This document shows, piece after piece, positions 1 to 8,432 of a DNA stretch of 64,000 bases (positions are counted from its first letter, which is position 1; each line of letters starts with the position of its first letter). This stretch comes from JBCCXL01 sp039191605 (lineage in GTDB: Bacteria > Acidobacteriota > Thermoanaerobaculia > Multivoradales > JAHZIX01): NCBI GenBank assembly GCA_039191605.1, contig JBCCXL010000002.1:1-64000 (forward strand), in the 5' to 3' direction. The notes beneath the pieces are model-generated. The model was not told the DNA's origin and searched no databases. It saw only the letters and a program-made list of their open reading frames with translations. Made by a program: the position numbers and the translations under genes.

Positions 1-720
1 CAGCAGGGAGACATCCCAAGAGCCATGAGCCTCTGGGAACAATCCCTCCAGATTCACGAGGACATCGGAGACGCTCAGGGTAAAGCCGCCACGCTTCACC
101 AAATGGCTGGAATCGTCGCCCAGCTGGGAGACATCCAAAGAGCCATGAGCCTCTGGAAGCAATCCCTCCAGATCAAGGAGGCTATCGGAAACGCTCAGGG
201 TAAAGCCGCCACGCTGAGCAACATGGCCGGAATCGTCGCCCAGCAGGGAGACATCCCAAGAGCTATGAGCCTCTGGGAACAATCCCTCCAGATCCTTAAG
301 GCCACCGGAGGCGTGAAGGGACAAGCCACTACACTAAGCAACATGGCCGGAATCGTCGCCCAGCAGGGAGACATCCCAAGAGCCATGAGCCTCTGGGAAC
401 AATCCCTCCAGATCCAAGAGGATCTCGGAGACGCCCAAGGAAAAGCCGCCACGCTGAGCAACATGGCCGGAATCGTCGCCCAACAGGGAGACATCCAAAG
501 AGCCATGAGCCTCTGGGAACAATCCCTCCAGATCCTTAAGGCCATCGGAGACGCGAAGGGAAAAGCCACCACGCTGAACAACATGGCCGGATTCGTCGCC
601 CAGCAGGGAGACATCCCAAGAGCCATGAAACTCTGGGAACAATCCCTCCAGATCCAAGAGGACATCGGAAACGCTCAGGGAAAAGCCGCCACATTGAGCA
701 ACATGGGGTGGGCGGCTGGC
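1..720 (+). repeat. Six tandem 120-bp repeats encoding TPR units
   Basis: Units start at 1, 121, 241, 361, 481 and 601 with exact 120-base periodicity. They are nearly identical at DNA level, including synonymous positions, which indicates recent expansion or homogenisation. The array runs off the left edge of the window, so the copy number is a minimum. Confidence 0.95.
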
Positions 721-1299
721 CAGACGGGGAACCGCGAGAAGGAACGAACCCTCTATATTCAGGCTGCCCAAGCTTTTGGCGAGATCCAGGCTTTCGGAGG
801 TCTCATCAAGGTCGTAGAGAATCTAGGGGCTTCGGAAGACCCAGTGGCCGACCGCTATCTTGCCCAGGCCTTCTGGCTCAGCACGAGGCTTCGCGCTCCG
901 GTAGCAGGTCTCTTGAACCTTTCGGGCTTCTTCGTAAAAGAGCTCGGCGCTGAGCACGCAGTCTCTCCTTGGATCGCCGGCGCAACGCTCGCCTTGATTC
1001 AAATCCACGGACAAGAACACCCCGAAGCCCAGCAGCTCCAGCAGCATGCCGGTAGTCTTCTGCTTCACTGCGCTGCGGAGCGAGGCATCCCAAAAGAAGA
1101 CTGGCCCGACTGGATCCAAACCTACCTCAACCCCCAACTCCTCTTCCCCACTCTCTTCCACCACCTCGAGGAAATGATCGGCGACACCTGGTTCTTCGAC
1201 CCAGCCCTCGTCCCCAATCCCTTCGAGCAGCAGCCTACCTCTTCAAACGATGAAGCCCCCGCTCCCCCACCCGAAGGCGGAGAGGCGGGGGCAGGGTGA
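1..1299 (+). CDS. TPR-repeat protein, 5' end outside the window
   Basis: The reading frame is open from base 1, so the gene starts upstream; only the last 432 codons are present. Roughly the first 240 residues are six near-identical 40-residue units of the type GDIPRAMSLWEQSLQI, with the spacing and small/large residue pattern of TPR helices (kinesin-light-chain-like 40-42-residue units rather than the classical 34). After a last degenerate unit (GWAAGQTGNREKERTLYIQ) comes a non-repeat alpha-helical tail of about 180 residues and an acidic/Pro-Gly-rich end. TPR arrays act as protein-protein docking scaffolds. No catalytic domain is visible in this part; the missing N-terminus could carry one, for example a kinase or a CHAT-like domain. 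The gene converges on the protease gene at 1337. The family is clear, the partner is unknown. Confidence 0.85.
   Translation, partial: QQGDIPRAMSLWEQSLQIHEDIGDAQGKAATLHQMAGIVAQLGDIQRAMSLWKQSLQIKEAIGNAQGKAATLSNMAGIVAQQGDIPRAMSLWEQSLQILKATGGVKGQATTLSNMAGIVAQQGDIPRAMSLWEQSLQIQEDLGDAQGKAATLSNMAGIVAQQGDIQRAMSLWEQSLQILKAIGDAKGKATTLNNMAGFVAQQGDIPRAMKLWEQSLQIQEDIGNAQGKAATLSNMGWAAGQTGNREKERTLYIQAAQAFGEIQAFGGLIKVVENLGASEDPVADRYLAQAFWLSTRLRAPVAGLLNLSGFFVKELGAEHAVSPWIAGATLALIQIHGQEHPEAQQLQQHAGSLLLHCAAERGIPKEDWPDWIQTYLNPQLLFPTLFHHLEEMIGDTWFFDPALVPNPFEQQPTSSNDEAPAPPPEGGEAGAG
1255..1292. terminator. GC-rich hairpin between convergent genes
   Basis: An 8-bp perfect stem, GCCCCCGC (1255-1262) with GCGGGGGC (1285-1292), lies inside the last codons of the TPR gene and before the convergent stop at 1337. 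It has no T-tract, so it may be a bidirectional stop or simply a GC-rich hairpin. Confidence 0.35.
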
Positions 1300-1336
1300 G
1301 CTCACGGGCAAGCGGCCTGGGAGCCCGGCGGGAACC

Positions 1337-2761
1337 TCAATAGAAGTTCGAGTACGTCAGGTACTGCGCGTTAGCGACGGCTTTGTTCTGCCGCGGCAAC
1401 ACGTCCACCGGCGGGCAGGCCTTGGCCGGCGGAGCGGAGCGGGAGAAGTTGAGGATCGACCAGTCGGAGAAGTGAGTCTCGCGGTCGCAGACGGCACCGA
1501 AGATATCGCCGACGGCGAGGCATTGAGAGTCGACGTCGGCGCAGCCCATCACGGTGGCGACTTCGTTGCTGCCGATGTTGTAGACCCGACCCCGGCCGTA
1601 GGGGAATTTATGGGTGCTGGAAGTGTCCTCGATGTCGTGACGCATCCCCATGTTGTGGCCCAGCTCATGGGCGAAGGTGTAATCGTTCAGGCCGCAACCC
1701 ACTCGGTGGGCCGAGAAGGCCCGCTTCCGGAAGGCGCCGCCGAAACCCCGCACTAAGCCGTTGGCCTCGGGCAGATAGGCGATACCGCAGAAGCTCTCGG
1801 TCCTCCACTCCGGCGGGGTGAAGATGGCGACGAAGTCGCCGTTGGTGGACGAGCGCATGTTGCGCACGTAGGCCGCTCGATGAGAATCCAGCCACTGCAC
1901 CGCCGAATAGGCCCCCCCGGCAGCAACGGGCTGGTGTCCGGTGAGGCGCACCATGGTGAGGTGGTAGCGAGCGAAGACTCCACTATTGGCGAAGATGGTA
2001 TTCGCCAGGGCGACGGAATCCTGGATGAAGGTACGCACCTGGGTCTCCGCCGCAGAACCAGCGGCGTAATATGAGGGGTACACCGCCAGCACACCGACAA
2101 AGATCAGCTTCTTCGGGTTGGCGGCGTCGACCTCCGAGGCACGGCGCTGGAGATCCAGCTCCTCGAAGAGCGTCGCCCGCTGCCGCAGTGCGTTACGGCT
2201 CAGCTCAGCCGTCTCCTCCGCCTTCGGCACGCCGCAGCTCTGCTCCACCGTGCGGCGGTTGAGGCGCACCAGCGACTGACTGGCGCTCTTGGTAGGCGCC
2301 GCGGCGTCGAAGGCGATCTGGTACTGCTCCCGATCGAGGTTCAGCACCGCGGTGGCGAAGGAGCCGTGGTAATTCAGCTGGACGAAGCCAGAGGCCTCTT
2401 CCGCACCGAAGCCGCCGTCCAGCCGAGCGGTGCCGGCCCACACCTTCCAATCGTCTTCATAGACCTCGAAGTGATCCCGCACCGCCGTCCAGCGGCGGCC
2501 GTCGGGGGTGGTAAAGCTCACCTCCTCCGGATTCGCCGCGATGGCCTGGGGATCGATGGCGATGCGGTGATGCTCGGCGGCATCGGGGATGAATTGAGCG
2601 AGATTGGCGGACTCCGCCACCCGCTTTTGCAGCAGGAAGAGGGAGTCGGCGGCGCTCGCCGCCGGGGCCCCCAGCGCCAGGGCGGCGAGGGTGAATAGGG
2701 CGATCAGGGCTCGGCAAGAGCCGGTGATTCGATGACGTGAGGATGGCAACACAATGCGCAT
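1337..2761 (-). CDS. Secreted metzincin-type zinc metalloprotease
   Basis: This 474-residue protein starts with a signal peptide (hydrophobic stretch around residues 18-37, ending APAASA-A). Residues 365-375 are HELGHNMGMRH, the HExxHxxGxxH zinc-binding motif of metzincins, as in reprolysin-like M12/M72 families. Family knowledge assigns the three His as zinc ligands and the Glu as catalytic base. The preceding 200-300 residues hold a conserved N-terminal part (RIAIDP, TPDGRRW, DDWKVW) that may act as a propeptide. Start choice: AAGGAG lies 8 bases before the ATG. It is a clear paralogue of the next gene upstream (3073-4695), so the two are a tandem duplication. Substrates cannot be read from sequence. 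Export to the periplasm or outside is inferred from the signal peptide. Confidence 0.85.
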   Translation of the reverse strand: MRIVLPSSRHRITGSCRALIALFTLAALALGAPAASAADSLFLLQKRVAESANLAQFIPDAAEHHRIAIDPQAIAANPEEVSFTTPDGRRWTAVRDHFEVYEDDWKVWAGTARLDGGFGAEEASGFVQLNYHGSFATAVLNLDREQYQIAFDAAAPTKSASQSLVRLNRRTVEQSCGVPKAEETAELSRNALRQRATLFEELDLQRRASEVDAANPKKLIFVGVLAVYPSYYAAGSAAETQVRTFIQDSVALANTIFANSGVFARYHLTMVRLTGHQPVAAGGAYSAVQWLDSHRAAYVRNMRSSTNGDFVAIFTPPEWRTESFCGIAYLPEANGLVRGFGGAFRKRAFSAHRVGCGLNDYTFAHELGHNMGMRHDIEDTSSTHKFPYGRGRVYNIGSNEVATVMGCADVDSQCLAVGDIFGAVCDRETHFSDWSILNFSRSAPPAKACPPVDVLPRQNKAVANAQYLTYSNFY

Positions 2762-3072
2762 AAGTGGAACTCCTTGGTTTTCCTAGTGGATACAAGGGAG
2801 ATCGATTCACGCGAAATCGATCCCTGAGACCCTCGAAGAACCAACTCATCTCTGCCCTCCAGGAGATACTACGGTCGTAGTAGATAGAGGTTATGGAAAG
2901 CACGAATCAGGATGCTGGAGCGCCTCCAAGCTCCCCGAAAAACAGCGATCGGTGAAAGAACCCGGCCCCTCCTTGCGGAGGGACCGGGGGCGAGATTCTC
3001 GATCCGTCACCCCCTTCCCCGCCCACGCACCCTTGCCCCTAGGCGACGAAGCGGAATCTCGCCAAGCCAGAA
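2762..3072. other. Intergenic region between the paralogous proteases
   Basis: No gene is seen. It holds the terminator hairpin of the upstream protease gene (2961-2988) and a dyad near 2796-2825. In that dyad ATCGATT and AATCGAT arms, flanked by AGGG and CCCT, face each other about 40 bases before the start at 2761 on the minus strand; it could be an operator or a 5'-UTR hairpin. Confidence 0.6.
2948..2988 (-). terminator. Terminator of the 3073-4695 protease gene
   Basis: The stem CCCGG-c-CCCTCC / GGAGGG-a-CCGGG has a TTGC-type loop (2961-2988). Read on the minus strand it is followed by the T-rich run TTCTTTC, just downstream of the stop at 3073. Confidence 0.6.
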
Positions 3073-4695
3073 TCATCGGAAGTTGGCGTAGACCGGAGCC
3101 TGGGTAATGGCCACGTTGGCGTTCTGCCGCGGCAGCACGTCCGGGCTCTGGCAGGCCTTGGCCGGCGGAGCGCTCGAGTAGTTGAGGATCGACCAGTCGG
3201 AGAACGCCATCTCTCGATCGCAGACCGCGCCGAAGATGCTGCCGCTGAATTGGCAATTGTTGTTCGGATCGAGGTCAGCGCAGCCCATCACCGTCGCCAC
3301 CTCGTTGCTTCCGAGGTAGTAGTTCCGGCCGCGACCGAAGGGGAAGAGATGGCTGCTGGAGTAGCTCTCGTCCTGGTGGCGCATCCCCATGTTGTGCCCC
3401 AGCTCGTGGGCGAAGGTGAAGTCGTTGAGGCCGCAGCCGACCCGGTGGGCCGAGAAGGCTCGCTGGTTGAAGGGGCCATGGACCAAGCCGCGCTCGTCCC
3501 CGTCGCCATCCGGCAGGTAGGCGATGCCGCAGAAGCTCTCGTTTCTCCACTGCGCTGGGGTGAAGATGGCGAGGAAGTCGCCGTTGTTGCCCGCGCGCAT
3601 ATTGCGAACGTAGGCCGCCGCAGGGCTATTCAGCCATAGGGACGCTCCCCAGGTTCCTGCTGACGGCGTCGGCTGAGCTCCCGTCAGGCGCACCATGGTG
3701 AGGCTGTAGCGGGCGCTGACGCCGCTATTGGTAAAGATGGTGTTGGCCAGCGCCACCGAGTCTCGGATGAAGGTCCTCGCCTGGGCCTCGAGGAAGGAGA
3801 AGGGCATGTAGAAGCTGGGATAGACCGCCAGCACCCCGAGGGTGATCGGCGCCTTGGGCTGAGCCGCCGCAGCGCTCTCTACCTGGCGCTGTCGCTCCAG
3901 GGCGGCAAAGAGGCTCTGGCGCTCCTGGAGGGCCCGGCGAGCGACCTCGGTGCTCTGCTCCGGCGCTGGGACGCCGCAGGACTGACCCGACGGGCGGCGC
4001 TGGAGCCTCACCAGGTGATGCACCGGATCTACCAGCGGCAGCTCTCGATAGGACAGCTCTCCGCGGGACAGCTCCCGACGCTGGAGGCCCTGGGGCGTAC
4101 TCTCGACGTCGAAGGCGATCTGATAGTGCTCCCCGTCGAGGTTGAGCACGGCGGTGGCGATCGCTGCTTGCGGGCTCAGATCGCGGTGGTAGCTCAGCTG
4201 CACAAAGCCGGAGGCCCCTTCGGCTCCCCAACCGTTGATCAGCCGGGCGCTGCCGGACCACACCTTCCAATCCTCCTCGTAGTCGTCAAAGCTGGAACGA
4301 ACGGCGCTCCAGCGACGGCCGTCAGGAGTGGCGAAGGTGACTTCCTCGGGATTCGACGCGATGAGCCGGGGATCGATGGCGATGCGGTGCTGCTCCACGG
4401 CGTCCGGCAGCACGCCGAGCCCCTGGGGCGGAGCCGTAGCGCTCTTCTCCAGCACGTAGAGGGATTCCGCGGCGTAGGCCGTGGAGTGAAAACCCAAACC
4501 GCTGATGAGGACCGCAACAGCGAAGATCAGCAGCAGAGACGATCGGCAAGCCCGTGCCGAATCGAGTCGAGGGATACGGGCCCCAGCGAGACGGGCCCGG
4601 CGGGAACAGCAGCGAGCGGAGCGAGCTCGAGTCGAAAAGGCGAGAAGGAGAGCTTGAAGACGAAGGGCGAGAGGCGCAGCGACGTGGACTCGCAT
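3073..4695 (-). CDS. Secreted metzincin-type zinc metalloprotease (paralogue)
   Basis: This 540-residue protein carries HELGHNMGMRH at residues 430-440, the HExxHxxGxxH zinc site. It aligns along its whole length with the 1337-2761 product: shared blocks include RIAIDP, TPDGRRW, EDWKVW, GVLAVYPS, FCGIAYLP and AFSAHRVGCGLND. It differs by an Arg/Ala-rich N-terminal extension of about 50 residues before the hydrophobic signal segment (about 53-77) and by an insertion near 205-225 with a short repeat (RELSRGELSYRELP). The start has AGGAG 8 bases upstream, so the long N-region is probably real, though unusual for a signal peptide. The two genes are adjacent, same strand, each with its own spacing and terminator, so they are probably separately transcribed. 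Confidence 0.83.
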   Translation of the reverse strand: MRVHVAAPLALRLQALLLAFSTRARSARCCSRRARLAGARIPRLDSARACRSSLLLIFAVAVLISGLGFHSTAYAAESLYVLEKSATAPPQGLGVLPDAVEQHRIAIDPRLIASNPEEVTFATPDGRRWSAVRSSFDDYEEDWKVWSGSARLINGWGAEGASGFVQLSYHRDLSPQAAIATAVLNLDGEHYQIAFDVESTPQGLQRRELSRGELSYRELPLVDPVHHLVRLQRRPSGQSCGVPAPEQSTEVARRALQERQSLFAALERQRQVESAAAAQPKAPITLGVLAVYPSFYMPFSFLEAQARTFIRDSVALANTIFTNSGVSARYSLTMVRLTGAQPTPSAGTWGASLWLNSPAAAYVRNMRAGNNGDFLAIFTPAQWRNESFCGIAYLPDGDGDERGLVHGPFNQRAFSAHRVGCGLNDFTFAHELGHNMGMRHQDESYSSSHLFPFGRGRNYYLGSNEVATVMGCADLDPNNNCQFSGSIFGAVCDREMAFSDWSILNYSSAPPAKACQSPDVLPRQNANVAITQAPVYANFR

Positions 4696-4919
4696 GGTCA
4701 GGGCTCCTATCTGCGGAGTTCAACTCATGGCCCGGCGCTCACGAAGCGCGGGGCCGAGAGACTCCGAAGAGCACTTCACTCTCTACAAGGTCCTTAGCTA
4801 CCTATCCTCCTCTGCCTAAGAGATACGACAGCGGATTTTGCGGGTTGCCCGAACAGCACCGAGTCGCGCGTGAATTTACATCCACAAGGATCAGCGCTCC
4901 CCGCACCGCCCACCCGAGC

Positions 4920-6779
4920 CTAAGCTGTCGCCTTGGCCCTCTCCTCCACCGCCGAGGCACGGGGAGGATCTTGAGTGGCGAGGAGCTGGACGTAGGGCAG
5001 CCAAACCTCGAAGCAGCAGCCCGCGACGCCGTCGCTGATGCAGTGGATCTCGCCACCGAGGCGGCGCACCAGCAGCTGGACGTGGGTCAGACCGATGCCC
5101 TCCCCCGGCTCCTCATGGATCCGCAGCCGCCGGAAGGGCTGGAACATCTTCGGGATGTCGTCTTCCTCCACGCCGAGACCGTTGTCCAGGAAGCGAACCA
5201 CCGTGTGGGTTCCTACCTGTTGGGCGTCCACTTCGATTACCCCCGGACGCTCCGGCGAGAGATACTTCACGGCGTTCGAGAGCAGGTTGGTGAAGATCTG
5301 GGTGACGGCCAATTCATCCGAGACGATCATCGGCAGCTCGCCCAGGGTGACCTTCACCTCGCGCTTTGAAATCCTGTACTGCAGCCCCTGGAGGACCTCC
5401 TCGCCAATCGCCTTCAGGTCAACGGAAGTCATGATGAAGTCTCGCTGACCGGAGCGCCCCAGCATCAAGAGGGCGGTGACGAAGCGATCCATCTTGACGG
5501 AGGAGGACTCGATCATCTCCACGCATTCCCGCAGATCCCCCTGCAGCAGGGTCTTGATGCGCTGGCGATCCGGCACCGGCGCCTCGAGCTCTTGCTCCAG
5601 CTCCTCCATCGCGAGGCCCATCTCCCCGGCAAAGCCGAGGAGGTTCACCAGAGGCGAGCGCAGGTCGTGGGAAAAGCTGCCGATGAATTGGCGTAGGTCG
5701 CTTTCCGTATGCCGCAGCTGCTGGGAAATCCGCTGCTGCTCCTCTACCGCCTCTCGGTATTGCCGGGTGAGCCGCTGATGCTGCCACACCACCAAGCCCA
5801 TGAGGCCCATCATCGAGAGCACCGCCACCAGCTCCTGGGACCACACCAGATCCTGATTGGTGGGACGGGCGATGGAAAAGATCACCATGTGCAGCACCGG
5901 CAGCATCATCGCCAGCAGCAGCAGGCGGTGAATGGAGCGTACCCGCTGCCCCTGCCAGCGGTAGCGAACCGGGCGATCTTCTGAGCCCTGATACTCCCGG
6001 AAGCGGCTACCGAGGATCAGCAGCGGGAGCGCCAGATGCCAGAGGAAGAACCACTCCGCTCCTAGGCCGGGGTCCACGTCCGCGTAAGGGAAAGTGGAAA
6101 GCAGGTCGTAGGTGTCGGTGACGGCCCATAGCAGGGCGGTACCGCTGAAGCAGGTGTAGAGATAGCTCCAGCGGGTGCCTCGGGTCCTGCGGGCCGCGAG
6201 AAAGAAGGTCGCGGCAAGATAGAGGTCCAGCACCACGAAGAGGGGCGAAGCGAGCCAATAGAGCAGATCCGGCGACGAGGAGCAGAAGAAGGCCGGCAGC
6301 AGGGTGAAATAGGCCAGCAGCATCAGCAGGAAGAAGGCGACGCCACCGAGTTCCAGTCGATCGACCCGCAACGCCTTCTCCCGTCCTTCCGGCCGCAGCC
6401 CGTTGGCGGTGAGCACCACGAAGTAGAAGGCGATCATCAACGTGTCGAAGATCGCCAGACCGAGGGGGCTGTTGAAGAAGCCGAATTCCAGCATTCCCAA
6501 CAGGGCGACGCACCACCACAGCAGCAGAGCGACGGAGAGCAGGTTCCAAAACAGCTCGTCGCCCTGAGGTTTGCGCCTCACGCTTTGGCGGATCACGACC
6601 AGCGCGAGGGAGATGTGGATGGTGTACCAGCAGTAGTTGAGGGCCCACAGCACCTCGTCGCTCACCACCCCCGACAGGCAGAGGAAGAGATCCAACACCA
6701 CCAGCGCAGCCACCAGCTGGGCGACGTGATCCCTCAGCAGCCAACGCCAAGCCGTGGATTTCACGGCTGCCTTGCTCAT
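4920..6779 (-). CDS. Membrane-bound sensor histidine kinase
   Basis: This is a 619-residue protein. Residues about 20-260 hold several hydrophobic segments (six to seven likely helices) and residues 285-335 two more. A short coiled coil (340-365) leads into the kinase core. The H-box is GSFSHDLRSPLVNLLGF with H371 as predicted phosphorylation site. The N-box is NLLSNAVKYL (about 498-507), the G1 box DNGLGVEEDD (about 532-541), and G2 GEGIGLTHVQLLVRRLGG (about 559-576). These are the HisKA and HATPase_c signatures. No periplasmic sensor domain or PAS domain is recognised; the signal is probably sensed within the membrane part. No response regulator is adjacent, so it is an orphan kinase unless it pairs with the regulator at 24646. 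Confidence 0.9.
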   Translation of the reverse strand: MSKAAVKSTAWRWLLRDHVAQLVAALVVLDLFLCLSGVVSDEVLWALNYCWYTIHISLALVVIRQSVRRKPQGDELFWNLLSVALLLWWCVALLGMLEFGFFNSPLGLAIFDTLMIAFYFVVLTANGLRPEGREKALRVDRLELGGVAFFLLMLLAYFTLLPAFFCSSSPDLLYWLASPLFVVLDLYLAATFFLAARRTRGTRWSYLYTCFSGTALLWAVTDTYDLLSTFPYADVDPGLGAEWFFLWHLALPLLILGSRFREYQGSEDRPVRYRWQGQRVRSIHRLLLLAMMLPVLHMVIFSIARPTNQDLVWSQELVAVLSMMGLMGLVVWQHQRLTRQYREAVEEQQRISQQLRHTESDLRQFIGSFSHDLRSPLVNLLGFAGEMGLAMEELEQELEAPVPDRQRIKTLLQGDLRECVEMIESSSVKMDRFVTALLMLGRSGQRDFIMTSVDLKAIGEEVLQGLQYRISKREVKVTLGELPMIVSDELAVTQIFTNLLSNAVKYLSPERPGVIEVDAQQVGTHTVVRFLDNGLGVEEDDIPKMFQPFRRLRIHEEPGEGIGLTHVQLLVRRLGGEIHCISDGVAGCCFEVWLPYVQLLATQDPPRASAVEERAKATA

Positions 6780-7206
6780 GTCCTGATCCCTTGGAAAAGA
6801 AACCGACCCGCCGATCGCTGGGGCCGCTGCCTTCGGAATCCGCGCCCTCTCCCGCTAGCAGGAATCGAGGGTCGCGTCCTAGGCACCGCAGCAGAGCCCC
6901 GCGACGAGCTGTCGGCGACAGCATCGAAACGTCTCTTGCGTTTGAGACAGAATGGCTAATTAGCGCGCGGAAAGTCTACCGCCTGCAGGTTCTGTTCACA
7001 AGCGAACAAAACGTTCCAGGACGCAACCTCATACTGAAGAATCGATGCAAAATCTGGACCTCTAGAGTCCAAAATCTAAGCTTCCACACCCTACTCAGCA
7101 GATACTTCTCAGCTGAGCTCCGCAGCTTTCCGTCTTGAAGACCCAGTGTTCCAGCCTAGTCCGGGTGGCCCTTTTTGCCATCTAGCGGCAGCAGGGACAG
7201 AGCGGG
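6780..7206. other. Intergenic region upstream of the histidine kinase gene
   Basis: No gene is seen in these 427 bases. It carries a candidate minus-strand promoter overlapping a palindrome (6973-7008) and a second near-palindrome, TGGACcTCTAGAGTCCA (7055-7071). It is more AT-rich than its neighbours. Confidence 0.55.
6973..7008 (-). promoter_or_regulatory. Candidate promoter with overlapping palindromic operator
   Basis: On the minus strand, TTGTGA (6996-7001) and TAGACT (6973-6978) are separated by 17 bases and point to the histidine kinase gene. The -35 hexamer lies inside TGTTC-N6-GAACA (6993-7008), an arrangement typical of repressor sites. Each hexamer matches consensus at 4 of 6 positions. 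Confidence 0.4.
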
Positions 7207-8229
7207 CTACGAGGCGCTGAATAGACTCAGCAGGCGCAGCGCCCCCCGAGTGGGGGTCTCGCTCCCGGACTCTACGGCGGCGACGATCTCTGCACCGCCC
7301 TGGGCGACCTTCGGATGCCGGCGGAAGCGGTCCATCAGGCTCTCCTCCACCAGGCTCCACATCCACTTCACCCGCTGCGCCTCTCGATGCTCCCGCCACT
7401 CCCCACTGGCCTCGAGAGCCCGGCGATGGTCCTGCACCTGCTGCCACAGGGCCTCCAGCCCCTCCCCCTCCACCGCGCTCACGGTGAGCACCGGCGGGCG
7501 CCAGTTGCCTCCCTTGGGACGCAAATAGTGGAGCGCTCCCTCATACTCTCGGCGCGCGCGCTCGGCGGCGGCGCGGTTGGCGCCGTCGGCCTTGGTGATA
7601 GCCAGCAGATCGGCGACCTCGACGATCCCCCGCTTGATGCCCTGGAGCTCGTCTCCGGCGCCGGCGAGCATCAGCAGCAGGAAGAAGTCCACCATCTCCG
7701 CCACCACGATCTCGCTCTGTCCCACGCCGACGGTCTCTACCAGGATCACGTCATAACCCGCCGCCTCGCAGAGCAGCATCGTCTCCCGGGTCTTGCGGGC
7801 GACGCCGCCGAGGGAGCCGCGGGTGGGGGACGGCCGAATGAAGGCCCGGGGGTTACGGGCGAGGGACTCCATACGGGTCTTGTCGCCGAGAATCGAGCCG
7901 CCGGATACCGTGCTCGAGGGATCCACCGCTAGCACCGCTACCCGATGCCCGGCGTCGGTGAGGCGCTTACCCAGGGTCTCGATGAAGGTGCTTTTGCCGA
8001 CCCCCGGCACCCCGGTGATCCCTACCCGGTGGGCCTCGCCGGTGCGCGGCAGCAGGCGCGCCAGCAGCTGCTGGGCGAGCTGCTGATGCTCCTCCTTGTG
8101 GCTCTCCACCAGCGTGATAGCGCGACCGAGCATCGCCCGGTCCCCCGCCAGCAGCCCGGCCTCGTAGTCCTCCACGGGGAGCAGATCGCGGCGACGGCGA
8201 GTCGGGGCGGGTGGGCTGGGCGAGCTCAT
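7207..8229 (-). CDS. meaB: MeaB/ArgK-type GTPase, methylmalonyl-CoA mutase chaperone
   Basis: This is a 340-residue G3E-family GTPase. The P-loop is GITGVPGVGKST (about 70-81), followed by AVDPSSTVSGGSILGDKTRM, ETVGVGQSE and the base-recognition motif TKADGANR. All are diagnostic of MeaB/ArgK, which loads adenosylcobalamin into methylmalonyl-CoA mutase and protects or reactivates it using GTP. The C-terminal helices match family length. The mutase genes lie on the same strand but two giant ELWxTDGT genes (about 8 kb) separate them from meaB, which is unusual because meaB commonly sits next to the mutase. It acts in the cytoplasm. Confidence 0.93.
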   Translation of the reverse strand: MSSPSPPAPTRRRRDLLPVEDYEAGLLAGDRAMLGRAITLVESHKEEHQQLAQQLLARLLPRTGEAHRVGITGVPGVGKSTFIETLGKRLTDAGHRVAVLAVDPSSTVSGGSILGDKTRMESLARNPRAFIRPSPTRGSLGGVARKTRETMLLCEAAGYDVILVETVGVGQSEIVVAEMVDFFLLLMLAGAGDELQGIKRGIVEVADLLAITKADGANRAAAERARREYEGALHYLRPKGGNWRPPVLTVSAVEGEGLEALWQQVQDHRRALEASGEWREHREAQRVKWMWSLVEESLMDRFRRHPKVAQGGAEIVAAVESGSETPTRGALRLLSLFSAS

Positions 8230-8432
8230 AGCGCCGAGGTTGCCACGGATTCAGCCCGGCGCGCAATCCATATCGGCGAACAACGCTTCCGGGATACCGC
8301 CGCGGCACTCCTGCGACCCGGCTGCGACCTTGGCGTGGGAGCCTGATTGCCCTCAAGCCTCAGCAACTATCGCATTCTGGGCCCAGGGAGAGGGGTCAGA
8401 GAGGGACCAGAATGAGAACTCAGAAACGGAGT

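Noticed and set aside
1..720. 120-bp tandem repeats as a CRISPR array
   Set aside because: The repeats are contiguous, without unique spacers, and encode TPR units in one open frame.
6993..7008. TGTTC-N6-GAACA as a LexA box
   Set aside because: Known LexA sites use GAAC-N4-GTTC (Gram-positive type) or direct GTTC repeats (alpha-proteobacteria). The order and spacing here differ, so only a generic operator is claimed.
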